A stretch of DNA of 64,000 nt from Actinomucor elegans (taxonomy: Eukaryota; Mucoromycota; Mucoromycetes; Mucorales; Mucoraceae), in the NCBI GenBank assembly GCA_026027325.1, contig JAMSLZ010000015.1, forward strand, positions 1-64,000. The letters are read 5' to 3'. Shown here piece by piece: positions 12,235 to 26,449 of this stretch. The stretch's first letter is position 1, and every line of letters begins with the position of its first letter. A program made the position numbers and the translations under genes. Below the pieces are notes generated by a model. The model was not told the origin of the DNA, did not search any database, and was given only the letters and a program-made list of their open reading frames with translations.

Positions 12235-14175
12235 ATGCCACATAATGACGGCCCGCATTACCCTATACATCCATTTAAACAGTTACCGGATTGTATACAT
12301 GACAGCAAAGATTTGTATATACCTGGACAGAGTATGTCATGCGAGGATCTATATCAAAAATCATCTTTACTAGAATTTACTTTGTCATTATCATCCTCAA
12401 CTTTATATTTGTTACATGGACTACTTGCTGGTTTATTTATCGTAATGTATCAGCACAAACGCCTACGTTTGGCTCTTCTCAACAACCCAACAGCATATCT
12501 AGACAATGGCAAGCCTATTCATTAAAGAAAAGAGGCCTGTTTGGTACAACTCTCGGTGCCATAGGCCATTTGATCTTTTCCACTTGTGCTTTATTATGTC
12601 AAGCCTTATTTACTACATATACTTGTGACATTTATCTTTGGGGACCTACTTTGGGCTTCTACATCTGGACTTATGCTCTGTTTTGGAGAACCATCCGTTT
12701 ACATCTGTTGATCCGCATGAGTGAATTACAACAACGGTTCGGCCGTCGCACATCAGCCGATATACCTTTGGAACAAGATCCAGATTACAAATGGTTTGTT
12801 CGTCATCGAGGCGCTCTCAATTTCAAGCTACGATACCAACTGTACATATTCATCGCTTCATTGGTTGTATTCTTTATCGTGGTGGCCGTGGTTGAAGTGT
12901 TTGGCTTGGGTTCTATTTCATCTCACCATCATTGCGAATTTTATTATGGCAACTACGTAATGATAGGTATGGTGGTTTTCTTCTTTATTGTGGTGGTGCC
13001 GTTTATTGTATGGTATCTACGAAATGATGAGGATGCACATGGTATTCGACGGGAACTTTGGGCAACAATGGCAGTAGGTGTACCCTGCTTTATCCTTTGT
13101 ATTCTTTGGCAAGTCTTATTTCCGTATCCTACAGTGACAAGGCCAGCTGGAGTAAGAGGTAATTTTGGCCCAGCCAACTGGTTAGTCATCGTCACTACTA
13201 CAAGTCATATTATGTCAATTGTATTGCCCTTATTCAAGACCCTCTCTTTCAAGAAGCAAAGGCGACCTTCTTTTGGCTTTAAAAAAATTGCTGAACAAGG
13301 TAAAAGATGTCCTCAGTTTCCTCGGGACGAGCATGGGTGCAGTGCTTATCCTCTTGGAGCTTCCTGGGTGGATTTACACAATATAGACTCATTGGCTACT
13401 CTTGATACAAGCATCAAACAGTTGGAGCTCACTTCAGAATCATTGTACCAAGCCCTAAGTGATCCTACTATGCTCAAAGTACTTCAGTCTTGGGCAGTCA
13501 AGGACTTTAGCGTTGAAAATGTTCTGTTTTACGATCATTACCTTCATCTTGTACGAGGCGTAAAGCAGCGACAATTAGCGAAATCAGAAAAAAAACATCA
13601 GTTACAAGAGGATAACCACATGCTAAATCAAGATAAAGAATTGCTAAAGGCACACAGTGATCCAAGTCAAAGTAGCAGTTCAGCATCCTTTCGTTCTACT
13701 TTTAGTTTAGCAAGGCCAAGCGTTGACATTCTTAATACGCCTTTGGCGGCAGATCAGATACCCGAGTTGCTTGATTTCTACATGACGTTCTTTGCTGATC
13801 AAGCACCATTACAAGTCAACATTTCTTATCGTGCTCGCCGAGCCATTGATACCATGTTCAGCCCAATATTTGGCAAAAAGCTGATACAAGGCGGCAAAAA
13901 ACGCTACGGTTATTCCTTCTTCGTTGAGTACATGTACAGCAGCAACAGAAATAGCATATTTTGATCCAATTCAACAATATCAGTCCGGTTTTTTATCATC
14001 AGCTCCAATTTCCGAATGTACTTCGCCTGAAACTCCAAAAATCTCGCCTACTATCAGCGAAAGCAACCTGCATATCACTTTACAAGTGTTTGAACAAACG
14101 CGAAAAGAAGTCTTTTGGAATATCTTTTCGGGTTTGTTTCCCAAGGTTGTTGAGGCTTATAACAAAGAAAAGTAA
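12235..14175 (+). CDS. Seven-transmembrane protein with C-terminal RGS domain (frame-broken)
   Basis: Fungal class combining a 7-TM receptor-like body with an RGS box, which speeds GTP hydrolysis by G-alpha. Hydrophobic spans visible in order: VIIILNFIFVTWTTCWFIY, TTLGAIGHLIFSTCALLCQ, YLWGPTLGFYIWTYALFW, YIFIASLVVFFIVVAVVE, MIGMVVFFFIVVVPFIVW, MAVGVPCFILCILWQVLF and WLVIVTTTSHIMSIVLPLF. The RGS part starts LYQALSDPTMLKVLQSWAVK and FSVENVLFYDHYLHLV, with a low-complexity Ser-rich insert, then PLQVNISYRARRAIDTMF and VFEQTRKEVFWNIFSGLFP. About 647 codons, no intron needed. Frame changes occur near 12350-12395 (one missing base) and near 13900-13950 (two missing bases, one extra, or a 31-nt removal with GT..AG ends). 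Likely plasma membrane, nutrient or stress sensing; ligand unknown. Confidence 0.72.
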
Positions 14176-15167
14176 TAAAAACACTATTTGTTGGTATATT
14201 ATAGTTGGTTGAAGTTGTATGCATGATTGTAGGGTAACCATATGTGATCTAAAGAGTAAAGCGCTTTCATATCTCTTCTTCCGTTAATGTATCATGAGTA
14301 TAAAAGTTTGACCAGGGCGTGCCAAGTTGTTGTGCGTTGCCGATTTCTCTACCATCTGTCGTTTAAAAAAGTGCAGCTAACAAACCAAACTCTTTAACAA
14401 AGATCCTAGTAGATACACAGCACATTCTACACTTGATTTACTGTTTAAATGCGATTTTAGAACGAAATTGACTGAAATATTATAGGTCTATTATTCCAGT
14501 CAATGAGAAATGTATAGTGTGTTCCTTATCCTTCTATTAAACAATGATTATAGTAGATGTGATCATTCGTCATAGATATGTACTGACAATTGAATGTAAT
14601 ATGAATAAACCAAGTTTAGATAAGGGGCTGTTAATCATTGTATCTATCTTATTTAAGTACTTTTATTGTAATTATAGTACCCAAATAAAACAACACTTCT
14701 GGTAGATGGAGTAATTCGTTTTAGACATAAACTTGTCAATAAATGAGACATTTGATCAGAGTTGGATGTATCGAAACGATGCTTTTTATTTTTGCGAAGC
14801 ACAAGTCAATGTTTTAGATGCATAAATTTGATTTCCTAGAGTATATTATAGTATTTTTTTTATCGCATTTAATTATATACATGAAATATTCGAGTTATAA
14901 TTGCATTATTAAAAGATAAAAACCTGACTTTTATCAGCGAGAGCTTCTTCAGTAAAAGGAAACAAGCAACAACTTTTTTACAATAGATGTTTTGTTCAAT
15001 TCTTTATATATATATATATTGAATATCAACAATTTGCTGGTATAAAAAGTGGATTAAAAGCGCAAGTAAGCGGGCAATAAAATTGACTTATTTCATTAAT
15101 TTTTTTGTGCTTTTTCTCGACAATATTTTGACCCTGTCCCCGCACTTTACCTGTTTATTATCACACC
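14176..15167. other. Intergenic stretch, nothing recognised
   Basis: About 1 kb, strongly AT-rich, with a TA run near 15005-15020. No coding or RNA signal seen. Holds the 3' region of the RGS gene and the promoter of NDUFAF7. Confidence 0.5.
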
Positions 15168-16999
<1,832 letters not shown>

Positions 17000-17422
17000 T
17001 ATAGTGTATATATCCTAAAATAGGACACTATACTGTTTTGTATAAATACTTTCTAATCATGCATTAATTACAGTGGTTTGCATCATTCGAGCTTTTTTCA
17101 AATCCTGATAGAATAAAACGTCTCTTCCATTAATCTGTTTCCAAAATGTGTTATACAAATGTTGAACAGATGGCGCGCAAATGCGACTGACATTCATTGA
17201 GATTAAATTATGGTTTGTACGCATCTAGATCTATCAGTAGCTTTTAGCAAGAATCATTAGAGATAGCATCATATACGCTCTTCATTATTGAATTACCTGA
17301 TCACTAATTAATGCAAAGACATATATAAGCAGTTTTTGTTAAACTAATTCTTTTTTTTTTGTTATAATTTTGTTTCTTTATAATAGTTACCTGTTGAATA
17401 ACTATTGCTTATATTAAGAATC
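17000..17422. other. Intergenic stretch, promoter of the OPT gene
   Basis: About 420 bp, AT-rich, with a T-run near 17350-17361. No gene seen. Confidence 0.45.
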
Positions 17423-19882
17423 ATGACTGGCGCAGACACTCTCAAAGATGAAAGCGTCGTCTACTCTGAAAAAGTCATTACAGAAAATGAAAAGCGCCTA
17501 GATGAAAAGCATGCTGAAGATAGCTTTGAAGAACCTTGGATCTCACAGCCAAAAGGCCTAGATGAACTTGAAAATCAACCCAAGAAAAAGTTTCATTTAT
17601 CTGATGAAACCGAGTTGGATATTGCTATTATTAATGATATTACAGTTACTGAAGATGACCCATCGCTCAAATCAGTTACCTTTCGCTCAGTCCTGATCGG
17701 TGTAGTATGTACTGTTATGTTTATTCTGGTTAAATACTAATAGTATCTATATAGATTCTCTCCTGTCTCAGTTCTTCTGTTCAGCAGCTGATGATCTTCA
17801 AGCCTGTTGGTATTCCATTGACGGATACATTTATGCTTATCCTCGCTTATGTATTTTGCACTACCTGGGCTCGTGTTCTTCCAAAGGGTGGCTGGCTCAA
17901 CCCTGGGCCATTCAATGTCAAAGAACACACGTGTATCTATATCATGGTTTCATCCGCCAACACAAGTGCCTACGGTACTTGGATTCTCTCTGCTCAAGAA
18001 CTATTCTACACAGACACGCCTGGTGCAGCCGGCTCTATTTTTTTGCTATTCGCCACTCAACTCGTAGGTTATGGTATTGCTGGCCAATTAAGACCTTATC
18101 TTGTATATCCCTCCAACATGATCTGGCCTACTTCTTTACCTACTGTTTCCCTTCTCAAAACATTCAACACTGAAAGAGATGAAGCCAAATGGCGTACACG
18201 CTTCTTCTTTATTATTTTTGCCTCCATATTTGTATACGAGTTCATTCCTCAATACATGTTCCCCATGATTGGTGGTATTTCTATCATTTGCCTTGCTAAG
18301 AACGACAGTGCTTGGGTACAACGTATCTTCGGGGGTTTAGGTGTTAACGAGGGCATGGTAACTTGTATACTTCCTTAATTGAGAATTATTATCTAACATA
18401 TTGACCTCCATAGGGTATCTTTCAATTCAGCTTTGATTGGAATCTTTTGTCCTCTCTGAGTCCCATGACTGTGCCTCTCTGGGTCCAACTGAACGTCTAC
18501 TTTGGTATTATGATCCTTTGGGTTGTCGGTCCTCTTCTCTACTACTATGATGTGTGGAATGCACAAAGTTTCCCTTTCATGTCTAATGGTATCTTTCAGC
18601 TTCATGAAAATGGTACTGTCAATGTTTATCCTCAAGAAAAAGTCCTAAACGCTGACAATACGCTCAACCAAACTCTATTGGAGCAAGTGGGTCAGCCTCA
18701 ATTCTCCACACTCTACGCTATGAACTACGTGCTTATTAACTTTGGCGTCACTGCTGCCATTTCGCATGTTTTCCTCTTCTATGGTGGGTCTATCTGGAAG
18801 AACTTCCGTGCCAGTAGATCAAAGAAGGATGCTGATGGTGAAGATGATATTCACGTCAGGTTAATGAAGTCTTATCCTGAGGTAAATAGTACACTTTCAG
18901 TACTATTTTTACATAAAACTAATACTTTATTGACTAGGTACCCAATTGGTGGTACTATACCATTTTTGTTCTTGGCATTGGTCTGAATGTTGGAGTCGCG
19001 TATGCCAACAAGAGTCAGTTGCCATGGTGGGGCGTTATTTTTGCCATTTTCTTATCTACTTGTCTTTCGTTACCTCTTAACCTCATTTCTGCTGTTACAG
19101 GTCAAACATTTGGCTTGAATGTCCTTACTGAGCTCATCTGTGGCCTTATCCTGCCAGGACTTCCCATTGCCAACATGTATTTCAAAACCCTTGGTTTTAA
19201 TACTATGCATCAAGCCGGTATCATGGCCAAAGACTTGAAGATTGGTCATTACCTCAAGGTCCCCCCTCGCATGACATTTATCCATCAAATAGTTGGCACT
19301 GTTATTGGCTGTATCTTTAATTATATTGTCAACTACTCCATCACTCATTCCAAACGCGAGGTCTTGCTTGATCCCATTGGCAACCAGTTCTGGAATGGTG
19401 CTTCGCCTCAGACCATCAACTCGGCTGCCATCACCTGGGGAGCCATTGGCCCCATTGCTATGTTTGGTCCTGACACACAGTACTATATCTTCTTGTGGGC
19501 GTTCGTTATTGGTCTCGTGTTACCTGTGCCTGGTTATCTCTTACACAGAAAGTTTCCCAACGCCGGCTTTCACTTGTTTAACGTCCCTATGGTCTTGATG
19601 GGCGTATCCTTGCTGCCCGGTACTAACAGCTCATGGATCACAGGAACATTTATTGTTATCTTGGTATTTCAAGGATATATTAAACAGCGCCACAGTGTCT
19701 GGTTTGCTAGACACAACTATTTGATTTCAGCTGCTTTGGATTCTGGTACCTCATTGATGGTTTTCTTTGTTTCCATGGCTCTGTATGGTGGAGCAAGTGG
19801 TGTCTCATACGAATTTCCTACTTGGTGGGGTAACCGTGCTGATGCTAGATACATGGATCAATGTTGTTTGAATTGTGAATAA
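17423..19882 (+). CDS. OPT-family oligopeptide transporter
   Basis: Proton-coupled plasma-membrane importer of small peptides (OPT family; fungal members also carry glutathione or metal-chelate cargo). Four exons (17423-17704, 17755-18357, 18414-18881, 18938-19882), all multiples of three, give an intact 765-residue protein. The N-terminus is an acidic cytosolic tail ending EDDPSLKSVTFR, the conserved DDP entry motif. The family signature NPGPFNVKEH follows in exon 2, and many hydrophobic spans continue to the C-terminus (CGLILPGLPIANMYFK, WGAIGPIAMFGPD, NVPMVLMGVSLLPGTNSSW). It ends with a Cys-containing tail CCLNCE. Intron 1 (50 nt) has TACTAAT before the acceptor; introns 2 and 3 are 56 nt. 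Start is the first Met of the open frame at 17423. Substrate cannot be told. Confidence 0.93.
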
Positions 19883-22800
19883 GAGACTATCATAGTTGAT
19901 CTATGATCTCTTTATTATAACTACTTTTTCTCTTCTAATATCGCTGTAACAAAATATAATTTTCTTTCTTCCATTTTATACGTATACTATGTACACTTTC
20001 TATCATTTATTCTATTCTTTTGTCTAATAGCAGCGGTATTTTCATCGATTAATTTCCCTTTATAAATATCAAAAAACCTTTATCAATTTCATGCATTTGT
20101 AATGTTTGAGTAGTTTTAATATAGGTTTTGAATAAGACAATAATAAAGTTTGTGATAAATCTACTAGGGGTGCCTACTCGGTAATATATAGGTAGTTACA
20201 ATATCATAAAAGTATAGGTTGATTCTCATCTGTAACCATTGCTTCTGAATGGTATTTATATATAATTGGCTGAAACTTTGTATCTGTTCTCTTGCTGGAC
20301 AATACTATTTGCTATTGTATAAATTTTATTGTAATTTTATGGTATAATTACTATGATATTATATTATTCTATGTAAAAGATCATGTATGAAACTCACAGC
20401 ATTACAGAGGTGGTTTTAACATTGGATCTGCAGATGAAATGATTAGCATAATTGTTTTTTTCCAGCCAATTATGAATTCGATAAGTCCATTCACTATAAC
20501 CTCGCGATCGAGAAAAGTAAAAAAAGTTGAAAACAAGATGGCCTTTTTGTTTTCCTTGTCGCACATATTAAAAGGACAATACTGATAACAAGAAGTACTC
20601 TACAATTAAACTATATGTAGAGACAATAAATTAAAAGAGTGTAAGATAAACTATAGAAGAGGAACAAGATAAATATGACTGAACTTGTCTTTGGTTTTCT
20701 GTCGTTCAAGAGAGTAAATTGTCCTCGGAAGGGCAGTACCAGGAAAGAAGAGCTTGTTATCGCATACAGACTGCCAGTAAGCTTTCTAAAATTTGGGCAG
20801 TGCAATAATAATTATAACACCAGTTTTGGCTGAACATATAAGCAAGCACGAAAGACAAGTGGCTGACACAAGAGATAACTGCGATGATTGTATCTGGTTC
20901 CAAAAACTCGTGAATCAAAAGATTTCCTCTAAAGTACATTTCAAAGGAAAATCAGTCAAAGAAGTGAGATCTGGATTCCAGAGCAGAATATTCACCAGAA
21001 AAAAATCTATCGGGAAACATGTGAAATAGAAGCAAATCAGCAGAAGCCTTATTATAAATGAATCAATTTACAACGCTTTTTTTTTTGCGCGAAAAACAAT
21101 CAAATATACCACAACCTAGACCATCATGCAATAGTAGAATCAGTCTGAGCTTGGTGAAGGCGCGCTGTAAAATGAGCTTGGATAACAATAGTACAAAAGA
21201 GTTTTGTTGATCACTTGTATTCAAATATATCAGAGATAAAAACTTTGATTTGAATATCTGATTCAAGGAAACGAAATACATTTGGGACTGTATTCACTCC
21301 ACATCGGTATTGCCAACATGTTCAAACTAGTGGAAGTCAGACATCTTTGGAAGTATAGTGCCACATCTTCCATCAGAAACGGCTTTAAACATCTTTCTAG
21401 CCCTAAAACAAATGTCATATTCTATAATACATGTTGCTTCGAGTTTGAAAAATTATCCAATCGGGCGATACTCTAAAGATCATAGACAGTTTGGTGGAAA
21501 CGGTGTACTCGGTTCATAGCTGCGATTGACCTCAGCCAATGAAAGGATCCCATCCGAACAAGAAGTCTTTAAAGTCTGTCCAATCAATTAACTTTATTAT
21601 ATCTACATACGTATGATTTTTACAACGTTCTATTAAATCTAAAAAAAAAAAAAAAAAAAACTGGAATTTATGTATAGTTAGTCGTTGCTCAAGGGCTTAT
21701 TATTTAAAGAGAATATTCTTCGAAGATATTAGCGTTCCCAATCTGGATCTACTAAGTGGAGATTCAAACATGAAATCCTTTGATCTCTTGTTCAATCATC
21801 CTTGACACAGAACAAATCAGTAACAGATAAAGATATACTAGTGAGAAGTAGCAAAATATGAAGGATATATTAGATTATTCCTAATGACTAGCTTTTTATA
21901 GCAATCTAATTCAAGTATCCCTGTGCTGGATAGTTTAAACAACATAATTTACTTCACATATAAATCGAAATCTTTTACTTTATTTTTTCATAACAATTAT
22001 ATCATTTGAAAGACACTTTAGTTTTTTACAAATTATGCCTAGTAGGAAAGCTATTGATTTATATCAGGGTTATTAAAATTATATTTTAATTTAAGATTGA
22101 TTTTTTGAATTTTCAGAATTATACTATAAATCAAAGCTACACGGCGTATCAAAAAGTTATGCTATGAAGTCAATCTTCTGTCTAATCTTCAAGTTTTTGA
22201 AATAGTTCAGAACAGACAAAAATAAAGATCTCTGGGTTTTCTTTTTAAAAGATTGCTCTTTAAGTTATTATTGACATACGTTATGGGGTACGATGTTATA
22301 TATGTTATGCTACTTTTCGTTATAAAACCTTAAATTTAGTTGACATTTCTAGAGCTTAAATTTTTAAATATTTGCAGCATTTTAGAACAGCCAAAAAATA
22401 AAGAAATTCAAGTTTGTCCTTTAAGAAACTTGTCTTTTTTTTTTTTCATGAAACCATCACCGGAAAAAGAAAACTATTTGGATACACCATAACTATGGCT
22501 ATAGAGCTCAAATGTGATACTTTCCGATATCTGTCTTAGACTACTTTTCACCACCATTTATTTTGTAGGCTGCGAAACCGAAACTTTCAAAGAAAAGCTC
22601 ATAGATAATTTAGATTAAGCAAAGAAATGGGTAATTAGGGCTTTCCCTTCTGGACCAGTTTTTTTTTTTTTTTTGCATATGGATAGGTCTCATTCTTAAA
22701 AATTAACGTTAAAAGCTCTGTCAAAAGATAATTTCAGAGGTTATTTTAAAAGCAAGGCAAAAAGTCATGATGTGAAACTTGGGAAGCTACAGGGACGCTC

Positions 22801-23052
22801 AAGATCAAGCTCTTCTCAGTCAGGTTTTGTTATGTTTTAATAAGCGTACATGAACGTAAAAGATCGCAAGCAACAATCAAATGCTAAGTTTTTATTATAT
22901 ATACAAATAAACACGTCATTACAATAAAACTCGAAAATATATATAGAAGTATGAGGCATTTACTATTTTATTACTTTACTATGTACAACTCAACCAAAAG
23001 AAATGGTAATACACTGTTCAAACTATTTACACTTGTGTGTTGGAAAGGCTGC
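19883..23052. other. Long intergenic stretch, nothing recognised
   Basis: About 3.2 kb with only short open frames (up to about 78 residues, for example 20793-21029 and 21282-21476) that look random. It contains homopolymer runs (A20 near 21641, T16 near 22660). Two imperfectly similar segments near 22200 and 22385 share an AACAG(A/C)CAAAAA-ATAAAG core; this may be an old repeat but is too weak to call. Confidence 0.45.
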
Positions 23053-24537
23053 TCATTCTGGAGCATGTTTAGGTATTTCAGTACTGTATTTCTGACGAGG
23101 AGGAAATATATCTATATCACATGCAATTTAGTTTACGAATCATTTGTCAGTAATCAATCATCATACCTCGTATTTGGAACGTTTGAATGCGTCCAAAAAT
23201 CTTGTCAGGATCTAGCTCTGCTTGTTTTTGAAGATGTAATGTTAAATCAGGACTTTTTGCCCAGTCTGGTATTTTAAACGGATTCTCTTCTTCTTTTGGC
23301 TCGTCTTCAGCTTTTTGTTGGCAATTATCAGCACTGATTGAGGTTGGTATATTGTTAGATGCATTCTATAGTATCAAAGTTAGCCATATATACACACTTA
23401 TTTGTTACTAGGCACTTACTTTTACTGGTAATGGCATGAGCTTTACTTTCTTCAACCGTGGCCCACTTGCAGGCATTAGCTCACTCACTGCAATATCCTG
23501 CGATGGATAATCTTCAATTGGAATCTCTCTACTCTCACTTTTCACTGAATCTAGACTTGGTCTCTTGGTTGTGATCTTGTCTATTGGCGAAGGCAGATTC
23601 TTTATATTATCGATCGAAGGTCTTCCCATTTTAAACAATCGACTCATGAACGAGCTTTGGTGTCTGGCTACTGCAGGAACAGAAGGCATAGATGGCGAAG
23701 GCGGCTTAATAGGTGAAGGTGTTTTGCTTGCTATCTTCTTATTTTGCTGTTGTTGCTGTCGTATTTCTGCTTCATAGTTTCGAGTTGAAACTACCAACTG
23801 AATTTCGTCTTCGTGTTCGTCATACTCATGATAGCTTAGGGAAATATCATGTTCTTTTGAGGTGGATAGCCCTTTTGAGCCATCACAGTTTCCAATATTA
23901 GCAAAGGCAGGCACTTTTGAATCAAGTTGAACATTGTTAAGGGCTGTTTCAAAAGGAATAGAGTATGGTAGCGGCGTATTAATTGTTATGGTTTCTTCAT
24001 CAGATTTCGTATTTGCATTGTCGTATTTTATAGCATCTAAAGAAAATGAGGTTTTGAATAATTCAACTTGAGTTTGTTGGATTGTATTTTGAGAAGAATT
24101 TGAATTATTCATGAAACTTGTTGCGGCTGGATCAATCGCTGTAGTATCATGTTGCGCTTCTTCAGTAATTGATTCAGTTTGGTGTATATGAGTCTTGACA
24201 TCAAGTTCCAGATTTGAGTCTTGGGTGCATAGCTCATTGTTTTGTGAATTCGTTTTATAATATGAGGAATCTGCTGAATAGGCCCTGTTAGTCACTTTTG
24301 AATTTAATAAAGGCCTTTTCCATGTTATTAATTCGCTATCATTATCATGTGAATGTAAATATACAAGTCGATATGGAAAAGAGAGATAGTTTACCTCACA
24401 GTCGAATGCTTCTTAAACCAATCAAGATGGGAGTTAGTAACATCATCTAATTGAGCTGTTTTCTCCATTAAAATATCATCCCATTTATCTTGTTGATCAA
24501 AAACCCAGAGATATCCTTTCTTCGTTCTTGCCGACAT
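23053..24537 (-). CDS. INCENP/Sli15-like inner centromere protein, chromosomal passenger complex
   Basis: Scaffold of the chromosomal passenger complex that binds and activates Aurora kinase. Four exons (24395-24537, 23420-24335, 23167-23365, 23053-23111) give an intact 438-residue protein; introns are 59, 54 and 55 nt. The C-terminal IN-box is clear: FKIPDWAKSPDLTLHLQKQ, DPDKIFGRIQ, then DIFPPRQKYSTEIPKH after the last splice. The N-terminus (HLDWFKKHSTV) resembles the region that joins survivin/borealin. The middle is low complexity, Ser/Pro-rich (KTPSPIKPPSPSMPSVP, SPIDKI), with many minimal Cdk-type S/T-P sites. The last splice leads to the stop at 23053. Splicing exon 1 to 24335 rather than to the later AG keeps the frame open. 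Family call rests mainly on the IN-box. Confidence 0.85.
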
Positions 24538-24831
24538 TTGATTCGTATAATAAAAATGGAAGCAGTGAAAAAGAAGGCAAATGGCCTATTGAACCAAAAC
24601 ATAATTAAACCCTTGACATTTAAGCAATGAATAAACTAATATATTATTGGATGACTGTGATTAAAATACATGATAACACTATGGGAAAAATTCGAGTGAA
24701 TTTCGAGTGAATTTCAAGTTAACTCGGTTTGCAGGAGAATCGTTGCCGTTTCGAGTGAATTCAAGTTAACTTGCAATTCACCTGCAATTCACTTGAAAAT
24801 CAGGTTAACCCGAAATTCACCTTAAATTAAC

Positions 24832-25003
24832 TCGAAAAACATGTTAACTCGCAATTCACTTGCAATTCACTCGAAAAACATGTTAACTTGCAATTCACTT
24901 GCAATTCACTCGAAAAACATGTTAACTTGCAATTCACTTGCAATTCACTCGAAAAACATGTTAACTTGCAATTCACTTGCAATTCACTCGAAAAGCATGT
25001 TAA
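24832..25003. repeat. 39-bp subterminal tandem repeat of the CACTA element, about 4 copies
   Basis: The unit contains CTCGAAAAACATGTTAACTT followed by GCAATTCACTT and repeats about four times with single-base differences; the spacing is 13 codons. Shorter, degenerate AATTCAC and CGAGTGAATT motifs continue to the terminal repeat. In En/Spm, subterminal repeats are the binding sites of the TnpA protein; the same use here is inferred. Confidence 0.88.
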
Positions 25004-25163
25004 CCTTCCTATGATTTCAACCACTTATATTTCAACCTTTTTTGCATGTATTAACCATGTATAGATAATGAAACAACATATGTGTAATGATGACTCTTTA
25101 TTCAATAAGATAAACGATACAAAATGGGTATATAATATTAAGCTAATTATATTTACTGATATA

Positions 25164-25837
25164 TTACTGCAGTCCTTGATTTCTTGCATTTCTTAACTGC
25201 GCACCTTCCGCTTGAAGCCTACAAATGGGTGTTCATTTTTCTCTCCTTTTGATTCAATATGCAATAGTTATAGAATGTACACTTACACTTTCTTCCTGTT
25301 ATATTTGCTTCTGTTAGTCCATTTTTCTTGCACAAGAAACTCGCAAGGCCAAAATCTTACACACTTGTTGATGATAGCAAGCCGTTCATCTGATGCTATC
25401 GACTGTTGTAGTGCCGACTGTATCATGGAGAGCTTATTAAGAGAAGAAAGCAGCCTCCAGCTTTTACATGCAGCTTCTGGGTTCTGCTGCGCAAAAGTTA
25501 GTACTGAAGAGAAAGCTTCTTGATCAAGTATTCCCATCAGGCTGCTGATATCTTCATCATTAGGCACTGGCTCCTTTAGGTGTTCTTTTAAAAAGCATTG
25601 GATATAGACTTTAGAATTTACTCTCCTTTGCTTCTTTGGCACTGGGATAGTTTTTGAGCTTCCTATGTTTAAAGAGGGTTGAAGCTTTTCATCGAAATAG
25701 TTTACGAGATCTTGTTTAAAATCTTCCATCCAAGGTGGAGGTAGATTTATTTGACTGTTAAGATCTCTGTCGTTTTCTCTGCTGCTGGATTGACTGGATT
25801 GGCTGGTCTGTCTAATTTGTCTTCTGTTAGCTGGCAT
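25164..25837 (-). CDS. Second CACTA-encoded protein, unknown family (possible TnpA-like accessory)
   Basis: Two exons (25287-25837 and 25164-25218; 68-nt intron with GTAAGT donor) give a 201-residue open protein. The N-terminus is Gln/Ser/Arg-rich and basic (MPANRRQIRQTSQSSQSSS), followed by PPPWMEDFKQDLVNYFDEKL, a helical block around DEDISSLMGILDQEAFSSVL, and a basic tail (WTNRSKYNRKKVLQAEGAQL). I recognise no domain. It lies inside the CACTA element, divergent from the transposase, with the shared promoter at 25838-26449. By analogy with the two-gene layout of plant En/Spm elements it could be the DNA-binding partner that recognises the subterminal repeats; this is inference. The splice is supported because it extends the frame to a sensible end. 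Confidence 0.7.
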
Positions 25838-26449
25838 GATTCTAATGATTTTATAAAATTTATGGAAAGAAATGAGTGCAAAAGAAATGCATGTAGTGGA
25901 ACCATCTTTATATCATAAGCCCTGCAGTTAAAAATGGCTTTAACTTAATAGGTATAGCCTGTGTCGGGAGAATCTTACCAGGAAGTGCTAGGTATCATAT
26001 ACAAAAATCAGAACCTATTAGAGCTAATGTAACGTAATTATGCGTAATAAACAAACCTTGCTCGAATATTGATATCTCTCTTGTGGTGAAACGCACATAT
26101 GGCACTCTGCATATATATATTAAGGAATGGGTTTCATCTAACCATCCATCTAAAGAGGGAAGTTTGGATCACCGCTGAAAGGACAATTAATGCAGAGTGA
26201 ACATATATTAAAAAAGACCTTTGATTGTTACCAAGAGACTATTTTCTTTGAAATCTAAATACAAGACATACGTGCTAGATAGGATAGCTAAACTTACTTT
26301 AGATCAATAAAACCTCATAAAACGGTTTTAATTCATTTATTCGCTTTTTATTCAATTTTTACCGCATCTCTAAAACTGTGCATATAATACGTGCAGAGTC
26401 CCAACGCTTTTACCTTTATTTTACTCTTTCGCCTATTTCAACAAGAATA
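25838..26449. promoter_or_regulatory. Divergent promoter region inside the CACTA element
   Basis: About 0.6 kb between the accessory gene and the transposase gene, which point away from each other. No coding signal. A TATATATATTAAGG stretch near 26110-26125 could be a TATA region; this is uncertain. Confidence 0.35.

Noticed and set aside
26378..26449. Upstream extension of the CACTA transposase to about 26378
   Set aside because: The frame is open but there is no in-frame ATG with better context, and the zinc finger begins right after the Met at 26450.
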